From Amycolatopsis sp. EV170708-02-1 (GTDB lineage Bacteria > Actinomycetota > Actinomycetes > Mycobacteriales > Pseudonocardiaceae), in assembly GCF_022479115.1 (NCBI RefSeq), contig NZ_CP092497.1, forward strand, positions 9,176,001-9,240,000: DNA of 64,000 nucleotides. Reading direction: 5' to 3'. Below are positions 25,395 through 33,517 of this stretch, in pieces. The notes beneath the pieces were generated by a model, which was given only the letters and a program-made list of their open reading frames with translations, ran no database searches and had not been told where the DNA came from. The stretch's first letter is position 1. Each line of letters begins with the position of its first letter. The position numbers and the translations under genes were made by a program.

Positions 25395-26723
25395 TCACTC
25401 GCCGATCACCGGCGGTGCGGTGAGTTCGTCGGTTCCGAAGATCTCGTTGGGGTCGTCGCCGACGAGGAACTTGGAGCTGCGCTCCTCGTCTTCGCCGCCC
25501 TTCCCCCTGGCGCCACCGGCTCCCATACCGCCCATGCCGCCCATCATTCCGCCCGCGCCGCGGCCCGCTCCGGAACCGGCGCCACCGGCACCGCCGCCCA
25601 TACCGGCGCCACCCATCGCGCCCGCGTTGCCGGGCAGGGCCGCGCCACTGCCGCCGCCGGGCCCGAAGCCACCACCGGGACCGAATCCGCCGTCCGGGCC
25701 GAAGCCGCCCGCACCAGGGATGTCGGTGCCACCGAAGCCGGCGCCACCGCCACCGCCGCCACCTGGGCCGAAGCCACCGGCGCCGGGGATCTTCGGCGGG
25801 GTGTAGCCGGACGCGTTCGTCCCGTCGTCCCAGGACGGCGGCTTGTAGTTGCTGCCGGGGATGTTCGGGTTGTACTGCCCGCCGGGGAGGTTCGACCCCG
25901 GGAGATTCGATCCGGGCAGGTTCGACCCGGGCAGATTGCTGCCCGGCAGGTTCGAGCCCGGTGTGTTGACGCCGGGGATGTTCGGAGCGGGGACGTTCGG
26001 CATCCCGCCGGGCGGCATCGAACCGGGCGGCGTCGAGATGCCCGGCATGCCGTTGTTCCCGTTCCGGTCGCCCTGACCGCCGCCGTCCTTGTCCTTGCCG
26101 TCTTTGTCCTTGCCGCCGCCGTTGACGTCGACGTTGGTGTTCTGCCCCTCCATCTTGTTGTAGGTGGGCAGCTTCTTGCCGTTCTCGGAACTGGCCTTGA
26201 AGTACTCGTTGAACGCGTCGACGTTCGCTTGACCCTTTTGGTTGTAGTCCCGGATCGCGCGGTCGGTGTCGGTGGTCCACGGGGTGATGGAGTTGAGCAG
26301 GTTGTTCTTCGGCGGATCCTTCGGGACCTGCTGCACCTTCGCCTTCACCGTGGTGAAGGCGGTGTTCTGCTCACCGAGGTACTTGTCGGAGTCCACCAGC
26401 TTCTTGCCGGAGTCCTCCATCCACGTCCGCAGCGGATGTGCGCCCGACTGCTGCGCGGCTTCGGCGCTCTTGCCGGTCCAGGCGGCGTCCATCTCCTTCG
26501 ACAGGTTGTCGATGGTGGTCAGCCTGTCCTGGTAGCCGGCCTTGAGCCGGGTCGCCGCGGCCTGGCCCTCCTGGATCGACCCGGTACCCGGACCGGTGAC
26601 GATCTTCTCCCAGATGTGGTAGCAGTCGATCTTGCGATCGCCGCCGGACGCTTCGAAGTCGCCGGATTTCGTGGTCGCCAGGTTGTAGGCCGAATACCCG
26701 GCGATGATCGGCAGCAGGAACAC
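25395..26723 (-). CDS. PPE-like type VII secretion substrate with Gly/Pro-rich tail
   Basis: 442 residues. The helical N-terminal domain (about 1-180) has the WxG turn MDAAWTGKSAEAAQQ near 82, as in PPE and WXG100 proteins. Then comes a charged linker (GGGKDKDGKDKDGGG), five tandem LPGSN repeats encoded by 15-bp DNA repeats, a long Gly/Pro region, and a conserved-looking acidic end (KFLVGDDPNEIFGTDELTAP) that may mark a C-terminal interaction motif. GTG 26723, 3 bases after the lipoprotein stop, indicates an operon. Expected to be exported with the small PE-like partner and EspG. Confidence 0.78.
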   Translation of the reverse strand: MFLLPIIAGYSAYNLATTKSGDFEASGGDRKIDCYHIWEKIVTGPGTGSIQEGQAAATRLKAGYQDRLTTIDNLSKEMDAAWTGKSAEAAQQSGAHPLRTWMEDSGKKLVDSDKYLGEQNTAFTTVKAKVQQVPKDPPKNNLLNSITPWTTDTDRAIRDYNQKGQANVDAFNEYFKASSENGKKLPTYNKMEGQNTNVDVNGGGKDKDGKDKDGGGQGDRNGNNGMPGISTPPGSMPPGGMPNVPAPNIPGVNTPGSNLPGSNLPGSNLPGSNLPGSNLPGGQYNPNIPGSNYKPPSWDDGTNASGYTPPKIPGAGGFGPGGGGGGGAGFGGTDIPGAGGFGPDGGFGPGGGFGPGGGSGAALPGNAGAMGGAGMGGGAGGAGSGAGRGAGGMMGGMGGMGAGGARGKGGEDEERSSKFLVGDDPNEIFGTDELTAPPVIGE

Positions 26724-26726
26724 GCG

Positions 26727-27329
26727 TCAGCCCTCCTTCAACGTCTCGATCATCGCTTCCCCCACTTTGAGCGCGACCGGGCACGGATCGCTCGCGCCGG
26801 GTCCGTTGTCGTACTGCACCAGGATGTTCACCGACAGCTGGTCGGTGACGCCGACGAAAAGACCGCACTTGCCGTTCTTGCGGTGGTCGAGCGACGCGGC
26901 GTACACCGCCGGGTAGCCGGCGACCTCGGTCGGCTCGAAGTACTCGTTGTTGGCCTTCGTGTCGTAGACGTCGCTCAGGCCGTTCTTGTTCGCGAGCACC
27001 GGGCTGATCTCGATCTGGTTCAGCTTGTCGTCGGCGGCGAAGATCGAGCAGCCGGGCCCGGCGCTCGTGGTCCGGCGCTCGCCTTCGCCGAGACCGAGCT
27101 CGGTCCGCTTCGCCGCGGAAAGCGCGGAGCAGGCGTCGCTCTCGATCGACGAGGTCTTCAACGGGTTCGACACCTTGGGCGCGGAGCCGGACGAGCCGCT
27201 CGACGCGCTGGGGGCACCGGCCCCGGTCGTGTAGGACGGCTCCGAAGAGGCGGTGCCGTTCTTGGTGCCGGAACAGCCTGCGGCGACCAGCGCGCCCGCG
27301 GCCAGGAGGAGAACGAGGGAACGTCGCAT
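26727..27329 (-). CDS. DUF3558-type lipoprotein in the type VII cluster
   Basis: 200 residues. Lipoprotein signal with lipobox AAGC at about 16-19, then a Ser/Gly-rich linker and a compact domain with cysteines DACSAL, GPGCSIF, GKCGLF and DPCPVAL that can form two disulfides outside the cell, as in the DUF3558 family. These lipoproteins often accompany ESX substrate genes in actinomycetes; role unknown. Its ATG shares a base with the upstream stop (TGATG), so translation is coupled to the PE-like gene. Confidence 0.82.
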   Translation of the reverse strand: MRRSLVLLLAAGALVAAGCSGTKNGTASSEPSYTTGAGAPSASSGSSGSAPKVSNPLKTSSIESDACSALSAAKRTELGLGEGERRTTSAGPGCSIFAADDKLNQIEISPVLANKNGLSDVYDTKANNEYFEPTEVAGYPAVYAASLDHRKNGKCGLFVGVTDQLSVNILVQYDNGPGASDPCPVALKVGEAMIETLKEG

Positions 27330-27733
27330 CACACGGCCTTGTGCTTGTTGAGCGAAGCCTGCGTTTCGGCCTCGTTCGTGGCGATCTTCTGCTTGGCGGC
27401 GGTCAGCTGGTCGATGTAGTTCTTGACGTAGTCCTGCATCTTCTGGTTCTGCTCCAGGAACGCCTTGCCCGACGGGTTGGCCAGCTTCTCCCAGTCGCCG
27501 CTCGCGAACTCCTTGCCGGGCGCCTTGACGTTCGCCATCAGGTTCGCGTCGGCGTAGTCCTTCTTGAGCTCGGCCTGCAGGTCCGTCCACTTCTTGATGA
27601 TGCCGTCGATCTTGTCCTTGTCGAAGGTGAACCCGCCGCCACCCCCGCCCGACGCCGGCTTGTCCGGGTTGGCGGGTGCGGACACCGAGACCTTCTCCTG
27701 CCGGTTCTGCTCGGCGTTGCTGTCGTAAGCCAT
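27329..27733 (-). CDS. Small PE-like helical protein, first gene of the type VII operon
   Basis: 134 residues. After a flexible N-terminus with GGGGGG, two amphipathic helices run from about 50 to 130 (GIIKKWTDLQAELKKDYADA, FLEQNQKMQDYVKNYIDQLT). No WxG is seen but the size and helical hairpin fit a PE/WXG100-type partner for the PPE-like protein. ATG 27733 has GGGGAGA about nine bases upstream. It heads a coupled row: this gene, lipoprotein, PPE-like protein. Family assignment rests on context and shape. Confidence 0.65.
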   Translation of the reverse strand: MAYDSNAEQNRQEKVSVSAPANPDKPASGGGGGGFTFDKDKIDGIIKKWTDLQAELKKDYADANLMANVKAPGKEFASGDWEKLANPSGKAFLEQNQKMQDYVKNYIDQLTAAKQKIATNEAETQASLNKHKAV

Positions 27734-27836
27734 GCGTCCAGATCTCCCCGTGCCTCGACGTCGAGTCTCGATAATGCCTTGATCCCCAGTCAAGCTTAAG
27801 ACGTGGCCCGAAGGGGTGGGGTTCCCCGTAAAACAA

Positions 27837-27873
27837 AGGGCGGGACACCTCCGGAATGGAGACGTCCCGCCCT
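27837..27873 (-). terminator. Intrinsic terminator of the rpsF-ssb-rpsR-rplI operon
   Basis: AGGGCGGGAC at 27837-27846 and GTCCCGCCCT at 27864-27873. On the minus strand the stem is followed by TTGTTTTA. It starts 15 bases after the rplI stop. Confidence 0.85.
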
Positions 27874-27887
27874 GTGCCGAAGCGGTG

Positions 27888-28343
27888 TTACTTGGCCTTG
27901 ACCTCGAGCCGCACGTCGACGCGGACGTCGGGGTGCAGACGGGCGCCGACCGAGTGCTTGCCCACGGTCTTGATGTGGTCCTTCAGCTCGATGACGCGCT
28001 TGTCGAGCAGCGGGCCACCCGCGGCCTTGATCGCGTCCACGATCTCGGCGGTGGTGATCGAACCGAAGAGCTTCTTCGAGCCCTCGGCCGCCTTGCCGCT
28101 CAGCTGGATGGCGCCGAGGCCCTCCAGAGTCGCCTTGATCTCCTTGGCGTGGTCGAGGTCGCGGATGCGACGGCTCTCCTGCGCCCGCTTGATCGTGCGC
28201 ACGTTCTTCTCCGCGCCCTTGGTGGCCACGATGGCGTAGCCGCGGGGGAGCAGGTAGTTGCGTGCGTAGCCGTCCTTGACCTCGACGATGTCGCCGGGCC
28301 CACCGAGGTTGGCGACGTCGGTGGTGAGAATGATCTTCGCCAT
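27888..28343 (-). CDS. rplI: 50S ribosomal protein bL9
   Basis: 151 residues, full length. N-terminal RNA-binding domain MAKIILTTDVANLGGPGDIV and YARNYLLPRGYAIVAT are diagnostic; a long connecting helix and the C-terminal domain (LFGSITTAEIVDAIKA) follow. Last gene of the conserved ribosomal operon, 12 bases after rpsR. Confidence 0.98.
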   Translation of the reverse strand: MAKIILTTDVANLGGPGDIVEVKDGYARNYLLPRGYAIVATKGAEKNVRTIKRAQESRRIRDLDHAKEIKATLEGLGAIQLSGKAAEGSKKLFGSITTAEIVDAIKAAGGPLLDKRVIELKDHIKTVGKHSVGARLHPDVRVDVRLEVKAK

Positions 28344-28355
28344 TGACGTGCCTCC

Positions 28356-28604
28356 TTAGCGAGCGGTCGAGGTGTAGGGCAGCAGCGCCATTTCGCGGGA
28401 GTTCTTGACCGCGATGGCGATGTCACGCTGGTGCTGGCTGCAGTTGCCGGTCACGCGACGGGCACGGATCTTCCCGCGGTCGGAGATGTACTTCCGAAGC
28501 AGGTTGGTGTCCTTGTAGTCGATGTTCTCCGGGCGGCCCTTCTTCTCGGCCTTGCAGAACACGCAGACCTTCTTCTTGGGCTTGCGGATGGGTGGCTTGG
28601 CCAC
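28356..28604 (-). CDS. rpsR: 30S ribosomal protein bS18
   Basis: 82 residues. Contains [15 protein letters not shown] with the CxxC of the zinc-type (C+) paralogue and a later Cys in [11 protein letters not shown]; the core [18 protein letters not shown] is standard. The C+ form needs zinc; actinobacteria often keep a zinc-free copy elsewhere. Lies between ssb and rplI in the operon. Confidence 0.97.
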   Translation of the reverse strand: MAKPPIRKPKKKVCVFCKAEKKGRPENIDYKDTNLLRKYISDRGKIRARRVTGNCSQHQRDIAIAVKNSREMALLPYTSTAR

Positions 28605-28681
28605 GGTATTTCTCCTGGATTTCTACGTAGTGGTTGTCTCGCGGCGTCTCGCGGAGCTTTCGCCCGCGGTGGATCGCCTGA

Positions 28682-29185
28682 TCAGAAGGGCGGCTCGTCG
28701 GAGAAACCGCCGCCACCGCCGCCACCGGCGGGCGGGGCGGAACCCCACGGGTCGTCGGCGGGCGGGGCGCTCTGGCCACCGCCACCACCACCGAAGCCGC
28801 CGCCACCGCCACCGGTGCCACGGCTGACCTTGTTCACCTTGGCGGTGGCGTAGCGCAGCGACGGGCCGATCTCATCGACCTCGAGCTCGACGACCGTGCG
28901 CTTCTCGCCTTCCTTGGTCTCGAAAGACCGCTGCTTGAGGCGCCCCTGCACGACGACTCGCGCGCCACGCGTCAGCGACTCGGCGACGTTCTCGGCCGCC
29001 TGACGCCAGATGTTGCAGCGCAGGAACAGGGCCTCGCCGTCCTTCCACTCACCGGACTGACGGTCCAGCGTGCGCGGGGTGGACGCGACGGTGAAGTTCG
29101 CGACCGCCGCACCGGAAGGGGTGAAGCGAAGCTCCGGGTCGGACGTGAGGTTGCCGATCACCGTGATGACGGTGTCTCCAGCCAT
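28682..29185 (-). CDS. ssb: Single-stranded DNA-binding protein
   Basis: 167 residues. OB fold from [20 protein letters not shown] through about residue 115; Gly-rich flexible linker; acidic tip SDEPPF, which docks DNA-repair and replication partners. The length and tail fit the essential SsbA. Cotranscribed with rpsF (17-base gap) and rpsR, giving replication and ribosome genes a common promoter. Confidence 0.96.
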   Translation of the reverse strand: MAGDTVITVIGNLTSDPELRFTPSGAAVANFTVASTPRTLDRQSGEWKDGEALFLRCNIWRQAAENVAESLTRGARVVVQGRLKQRSFETKEGEKRTVVELEVDEIGPSLRYATAKVNKVSRGTGGGGGGFGGGGGGQSAPPADDPWGSAPPAGGGGGGGFSDEPPF

Positions 29186-29202
29186 CGGGAAAGTCCTTCG
29201 GC

Positions 29203-29523
29203 TCAGGCCTTGGCGGCGGCGGTCGCGGCGCGCTTGATCTCGCGGCGCATGACCTTGGTGCGGAGCACGGTCTCCTGCAGCGAGAGCTGACGGTCCAGCT
29301 CCTTGACCGCTTCCGAAGTCGAGTTCAGGTCGAGGAGCGCGTAGATGCCCTCGGCGTGCTTCTTGATCTCGTAGGACAGCCGGCGACGGCCCCAGACGTC
29401 GACCTTCTCGACGCTTCCGCCCGAAGTGCGGATCACGTTGAGGAAGTTGTCCAGGGTCGGGGCCACCGTACGCTCGTCGAGCGTGGGGTCCAGGATGACC
29501 ATTACCTCGTAATGGCGTGACAC
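29203..29523 (-). CDS. rpsF: 30S ribosomal protein bS6
   Basis: 106 residues. [20 protein letters not shown] at the start and [20 protein letters not shown] are typical. GTG 29523 is preferred because GGAGG lies nine bases upstream; a GTG two codons earlier sits too close to it. First gene of the operon. The leader contains a 17-base perfect dyad. Confidence 0.96.
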   Translation of the reverse strand: MSRHYEVMVILDPTLDERTVAPTLDNFLNVIRTSGGSVEKVDVWGRRRLSYEIKKHAEGIYALLDLNSTSEAVKELDRQLSLQETVLRTKVMRREIKRAATAAAKA

Positions 29524-29550
29524 AACCACTCACCTCCTATGGGCTCGCGG

Positions 29551-29567
29551 CCACGGACTGTCCGTGG
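29551..29567 (-). promoter_or_regulatory. Dyad in the rpsF leader
   Basis: CCACGGAC and GTCCGTGG about a single central base, about 28 bases before the start codon and just upstream of GGAGG. A second dyad, CCAGGTA and TACCTGG (29581-29598), lies beside it near the expected promoter. In other bacteria S6:S18 binds its own rpsF leader hairpin; here this is a candidate only. Confidence 0.45.
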
Positions 29568-29635
29568 CAGGAGGGTTTGTCCAGGTAAGCGTACCTGGCG
29601 GTGCCGACGCTCCCGCTCCCGGCCCTGGAGAGCGG

Positions 29636-29710
29636 CGAAGGGGACTTTCCCCGCATGCGATGCGACGAAAGTCCCCTTCACCACGTCTTATGCGGGGATG
29701 GTCCCCTTCG
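29636..29710. repeat. Dispersed intergenic palindrome between rpsF and a secreted-protein gene
   Basis: Outer arms CGAAGGGGAC...CCCCGCAT (29636-29656) and ATGCGGGG...GTCCCCTTCG (29690-29710) pair except for three central bases. The interior repeats GAAAGTCCCCTTCAC. It lies 12 bases beyond the stop of the gene at 29722 and probably serves as terminator. Confidence 0.75.
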
Positions 29711-29721
29711 GCCCCCGGCGG

Positions 29722-30603
29722 TCAGGAGACGCGGCGCAGGACCCAGGTGCGGACCAGCGCGGCGGTCACCCCGGCGAGCACGAGCACCGCGAGCAGCATC
29801 GGCAGCTGGACGTCGCCGCCGGGCATGCCGTCGGTCGCGAGCGCTTCGGCGTTGCCCGCGTTGCGGACGTCGGGACCCTGCCCGGCCTGGCCGTCGGTGC
29901 CGTACTGCGGGGCACCCTCGCCGGGGAGCGGGCTGTTGGCCGGGTAGCGCACGCCCGGCGCCACCGCGACACCCGGCTGCGCGACCGGCAGGTTGCCGTA
30001 GTCGCGCGGCGGGGCGTAGCCGGTGCCGTTGCTGCCGCCGGGCAGCAGGCTCGGCGAGCACGGGAGACCGTTGGTGCCGCCGCCGTTGCCGCCCTGCTGC
30101 GGGGCGGTGGTGCCCGGCGTCGGCAGGGTGGGCGCGACGTAGTTCGTGGCGACCGTGGTCAGGCCACAGCTGCCGGCGACCTTGTGCTCGATGGAGTTCA
30201 GCGTCTTCTCGGGGTTGAGGCCGAGTCCCCAGGACTTGGTGTCCTTGACCGCCTGGCGCACGGCCGCGCCGATCGCCTTGCCCTCGATCGAGCCGCCCGC
30301 GGCGTTCGGGACCGTGCCGAGGTCGATCCTGTTGACCTTCGCGATGTCGTTCGCGGCGACGTCGTACAGGGCCAGCGTGCCCGCTTCCCGCGCGCCCGCC
30401 CGCACCAGCTCCTTGACCGAGGTGCCGGTGATCGCGACGGTGTCGCCCATCCCGCCGTTCACGGTGCCGCTGCACGCGTTCGCCAGTGTGGTGGCCGCCG
30501 AGGCCGTCCCCGCCGACAGGAGCGCGCCACCGGTGACCATGGTCGCGAGTGCGGTGACGGTGAGCGCCTTGCGGGTGGTCTGCCAGATGGTGGTCTTCCG
30601 CAC
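29722..30603 (-). CDS. Secreted, C-terminally anchored protein, paralogue 1 of 3
   Basis: 293 residues. Signal peptide TVTALATMVTGGALLSAGTASA. The ectodomain has a cysteine in NACSGTVNGG and another in GSCGLTTV, then a Pro/Gly-rich stretch with TGYAPPRDY and the block DVRNAGNAEALATDG. The end is LPMLLAVLVLAGVTAALVRT followed by WVLRR: one membrane helix with basic residues inside. This is a Sec-exported protein held by its tail. The next two genes share the layout and motifs. GTG 30603 follows GGAGGATC. Function unknown. Confidence 0.7.
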   Translation of the reverse strand: MRKTTIWQTTRKALTVTALATMVTGGALLSAGTASAATTLANACSGTVNGGMGDTVAITGTSVKELVRAGAREAGTLALYDVAANDIAKVNRIDLGTVPNAAGGSIEGKAIGAAVRQAVKDTKSWGLGLNPEKTLNSIEHKVAGSCGLTTVATNYVAPTLPTPGTTAPQQGGNGGGTNGLPCSPSLLPGGSNGTGYAPPRDYGNLPVAQPGVAVAPGVRYPANSPLPGEGAPQYGTDGQAGQGPDVRNAGNAEALATDGMPGGDVQLPMLLAVLVLAGVTAALVRTWVLRRVS

Positions 30604-30704
30604 GGGCGCGATCCTCCGGGTCGGTGGGGGCGTGAAGCAGTGCATGAGGAATCACTGCAACGGGGATAACGAGGGAGTGACCAGAAAGATACTAGGCGGT
30701 AGGA

Positions 30705-31592
30705 CTAACTTGTAGCGGCCATTCGGCGGAGGACCCAGGTGCGGACGAGGCCCGCACTGACTCCGGAGAGTGCCAAAACGGCGATCAGCAGCGGCAATTT
30801 CCCGTCCTGAGTGAATCCGTCGCTCACGCTCGGTAGCGCTTCGGCCTGTCCCGCGTTCTGGACGTCCGGGTTCCCCGCCTGGTTTTCGGCCGCGATGCCG
30901 AACTGCGGCGTGTAACCCGGGATCTGACCGCCGTACCGGAGGCCGGGCGACGGGCTGAAGAGACCGGCCGTCGCCATCGGGATGGAGCTGTAGTCGCGCA
31001 TCGGCGCGTAGCCCGTGCTGATCCCCCACGGCAGGCCGCCGAAGTTCGGGGTGAAGGTGCCGGGCAGGAGCGGGCTGTTCGCCGCCGGGATACCGCCAGC
31101 CGGTGCGCCGCCCTGCGCGGGAGCGCCCGGCCCGCCGGTCTGCGGTCCGCCGCTGCCGGGCGTTCCGGGAGCGGGTTTCCCGGGCTGGGGCTGGGTTCCG
31201 GGGGCGGGCTGGCCGCCGCCGGTCAAGGCCTGGGTGGTGCCCGCGACCGCGCCGTTCAACGCTTCCGCGGCGGGTGCGCCGACGACCGGGACCGGCGCGA
31301 CGACGGTGTTCACCACGGTCACCGTCACCTTGCAGACCGTGCCGAGCAGCGCGTTGATCGTGCCCGTGAGCACGCCGGACACCGGTCCGGCTTGGCCGAG
31401 GTTGAGCGGGATGCCGAGCAACGGGGTCTTGCCGAGGATCGTGTCGCCGGTCTTCGCGGTCACCGAGCCGCCACAGGTGGCGGTCTTGGTCTCCGCGGCG
31501 GCGGCCGTGCCGGGCATGGCGAGGGCGGCCGAACCCGCGAGAATGAAGGCCGACGCACCCAGGGCGGTCGCCCTCCGTGTCCGTTCGCGCAT
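30705..31592 (-). CDS. Secreted, C-terminally anchored protein, paralogue 2 of 3
   Basis: 295 residues. Signal peptide LGASAFILAGSAALAMPGTAAA. Cysteines in TATCGGSVTA and LGTVCKVTV. A Pro/Gly-rich linker leads to TGYAPMRDYSSIPMA and PDVQNAGQAEALPS, both shared with paralogue 1, then LPLLIAVLALSGVSAGLVRT and WVLRR. The N-terminal parts of the paralogues have diverged more than the tails. Same strand, 101 bases upstream of paralogue 1. No enzyme motif. Confidence 0.7.
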   Translation of the reverse strand: MRERTRRATALGASAFILAGSAALAMPGTAAAAETKTATCGGSVTAKTGDTILGKTPLLGIPLNLGQAGPVSGVLTGTINALLGTVCKVTVTVVNTVVAPVPVVGAPAAEALNGAVAGTTQALTGGGQPAPGTQPQPGKPAPGTPGSGGPQTGGPGAPAQGGAPAGGIPAANSPLLPGTFTPNFGGLPWGISTGYAPMRDYSSIPMATAGLFSPSPGLRYGGQIPGYTPQFGIAAENQAGNPDVQNAGQAEALPSVSDGFTQDGKLPLLIAVLALSGVSAGLVRTWVLRRMAATS

Positions 31593-31654
31593 GCCTTCGA
31601 CTCCTCCGTCGTCGGGGTCACCTACCCGGATAACGACGCTAATGGAGACAAGTA

Positions 31655-31701
31655 ACGCCCGCTCACTCGAAGAGGTCAGGCATTCGAGTGGAAGCGGGCG
31701 T
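31655..31701 (-). terminator. Hairpin after paralogue 3
   Basis: ACGCCCGCT plus CACTCGA on the left pair with TCGAGTG and AGCGGGCGT on the right, with a 2-base bulge. It starts 16 bases after the stop at 31717, so the three paralogues probably do not form one uninterrupted transcript. Confidence 0.6.
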
Positions 31702-31716
31702 CACTTACGGTGAAGA

Positions 31717-32511
31717 TCAGGCGGGCTTACCCCGCAGCCAAGCGCGGACCAGAGCCGCGGCGACGACGGCCAGCGCCAGCACCGCGAGCAGCAGCGGCAG
31801 CTTGGCCGGGGCGACCGGCGCCTCGACGGCCTGCGCGTTCCCGGTGTCCTTCTCGTCGACGGTGGGCGGCGGCACCTCGCCGGGGATGATCTCGGTGATC
31901 ACCGGCGCCTGGACGAAGCTGCCGGGGAGCAGCGCCGCGTTGCTGATCAGGCCGGCGATCGAGTCGCCGCCGATGCCGGTGGAAGAACCCGGGGCGGTTT
32001 CGACCGGGAGCTCGCTGCCCGGGCCGCCGGGCTGGCCAGGACCCGGCTTCGGGGGCTCGGGCTTGGGCGGTTCGGGCTTCGGCGGTTTGGGGATCTCCGG
32101 GACTCCCGGAACCTCCTCGACGACGCCCTGGGTCAGGTTCCCGACCGCGTTCACCGCGCCCTGTGCCGGCGTGCAGACGCCGTTCGCGACGAGGTCGCCT
32201 GCCGCGTTGTCGGTGAGGCCGGTCGTCTTGACCAGATCGCCGACCGGCAGCGAGAGCAGGGGCTTCCGGCCTTCGGCGGTCTTGGCCTGCGAATCGAGAC
32301 CGACCGTCAGCACCTCGTTCGAACCGACCGGCGCACCCAGGTCGGCGGTGAGGCCGTTGCCGGACTTCCCGTTCTGCAGGGTCGATCCGCATTCGCCGGA
32401 AAGGGTCGGGCTCGGTTCCTCGGCGGCCGTCGCGGTCATCGGGAACGCTAGTCCGGCCGTGACCGAAAGCGCGAATCCCCAAGCCGTGATCCGCCCGGCA
32501 GTCTTCCCCAT
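31717..32511 (-). CDS. Secreted, C-terminally anchored protein, paralogue 3 of 3
   Basis: 264 residues. Signal peptide ITAWGFALSVTAGLAFPMTA. Cysteines in SGECGSTLQ and NGVCTPAQ. A Pro-Glu-Lys linker (KPPKPEPPKPEPPKPGPGQP) replaces the Gly/Pro linker of the other two. The tail VEAPVAPAKLPLLLAVLALA, VVAAALVRAW, LRGK is the same kind of anchor. TGYAP and NAGxAEAL are not kept, so it is the most distant of the three. Diverges from the endonuclease IV gene. Confidence 0.67.
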   Translation of the reverse strand: MGKTAGRITAWGFALSVTAGLAFPMTATAAEEPSPTLSGECGSTLQNGKSGNGLTADLGAPVGSNEVLTVGLDSQAKTAEGRKPLLSLPVGDLVKTTGLTDNAAGDLVANGVCTPAQGAVNAVGNLTQGVVEEVPGVPEIPKPPKPEPPKPEPPKPGPGQPGGPGSELPVETAPGSSTGIGGDSIAGLISNAALLPGSFVQAPVITEIIPGEVPPPTVDEKDTGNAQAVEAPVAPAKLPLLLAVLALAVVAAALVRAWLRGKPA

Positions 32512-32631
32512 CGAGTTCGTCCTCCGCCCCTCAAAGACCCAACGCGGTTTAACGGAACGCGCTCACGCTACCCCACGAGCGTGACCATCCGGTCCGCGAC
32601 GGCGAAAAACCCGCGAGGGTAAGTTGCCAGC

Positions 32632-33411
32632 ATGAAAATCGGTGCCCATGTCCGCGACGACGATCCCCTTTCCGCGGTCGCCGAACGCGAGGCCGAGGTC
32701 CTCCAGTTCTTCCTTTCCGACCCGCAGGGCTGGAAGGCTCCCAAACCCCACCCGCACGGTGAGGCGATCAAGGAATCGCCGGTCGAGGTGTTCATCCACT
32801 CGCCGTACCTGATCAATGTGGCGTCGCTGAACAACCGCATCCGCATCCCGTCGCGGAAGAACGTCACACAGCACGCGAACGGCGCCGCCGAAATCGGCGC
32901 GAAAGGGCTCGTCGTGCACGGCGGCCACGTCGGTTCCGGGGAAGACGTCGAAGAAGGTCTCGTCAACTGGCGCAAGCTTTTCGAGCGGGAACAGGAAAAG
33001 GGCGGCTTCGCCGTGCCGATCCTGATCGAGAACACCGCCGGCGGCGACAACGCGATGACCCGCGACCTCGACACGATCGCCCGGCTCTGGGACAAGGTCG
33101 GCGAATTCGGCGCGGGTTTCTGTTTCGACACCTGCCACGCGTACGCGGCGGGCTGGGACCTGACCGAGGCGGTCAAGAAGGTCAAGGCCATCACCGGCCG
33201 GATCGACCTGGTGCACCTCAACAACTCACGTGACGAGTTCGGTTCCACCCGGGACCGGCACGCCAACGTGGTCGGCGGCGACGGCACGATCGACCCCGAG
33301 GTGCTGGCCGCGGTCGCGGCCGAAGCGGGCGCGCCCGTGGTCGTCGAGACCCCGGCCGAAGGGCAGGCCGCGGACATCGCCTACGTCCGGGAGCGCGTCG
33401 CGTCCGCCTAG
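32632..33411 (+). CDS. nfo: Endonuclease IV (AP endonuclease, deoxyribonuclease IV)
   Basis: 259 residues of the AP-endonuclease 2 TIM barrel. Zinc ligands appear in MKIGAHVRD, EVFIHSPYLINVAS, VVHGGHVGSG, ILIENTAGG, FCFDTCHAYAAG, DLVHLNNSRDEFGSTRDRHA and VVVETPAEG. It cuts 5' of abasic sites in base-excision repair. TAAGTT six bases before the ATG and no ribosome site suggest a leaderless mRNA. Confidence 0.95.
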   Translation: MKIGAHVRDDDPLSAVAEREAEVLQFFLSDPQGWKAPKPHPHGEAIKESPVEVFIHSPYLINVASLNNRIRIPSRKNVTQHANGAAEIGAKGLVVHGGHVGSGEDVEEGLVNWRKLFEREQEKGGFAVPILIENTAGGDNAMTRDLDTIARLWDKVGEFGAGFCFDTCHAYAAGWDLTEAVKKVKAITGRIDLVHLNNSRDEFGSTRDRHANVVGGDGTIDPEVLAAVAAEAGAPVVVETPAEGQAADIAYVRERVASA

Positions 33412-33434
33412 TGCTACCCCGGCGGGAGATCGTT

Positions 33435-33452
33435 CCCTCTCCAGCGGGAGGG
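33435..33452. promoter_or_regulatory. MerR-like dyad upstream of the small secreted-protein gene
   Basis: CCCTC and GAGGG separated by eight bases, in a sequence TTCCCTCTCCAGCGGGAGGG that closely resembles the dyad at 34042-34064. Lies 66 bases before the ATG at 33518. Confidence 0.4.
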
Positions 33453-33517
33453 CCGGGCACGCCGATCGAGGAAGGCTCGGTTCCAGCCGGGACACACCCG
33501 GTTTCTGGAGGGAAGCC

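Noticed and set aside
25311..27419. 702-codon plus-strand frame opposite the type VII genes
   Set aside because: Antisense of the Gly/Pro-rich PPE-like tail; no start site and no recognisable domain.
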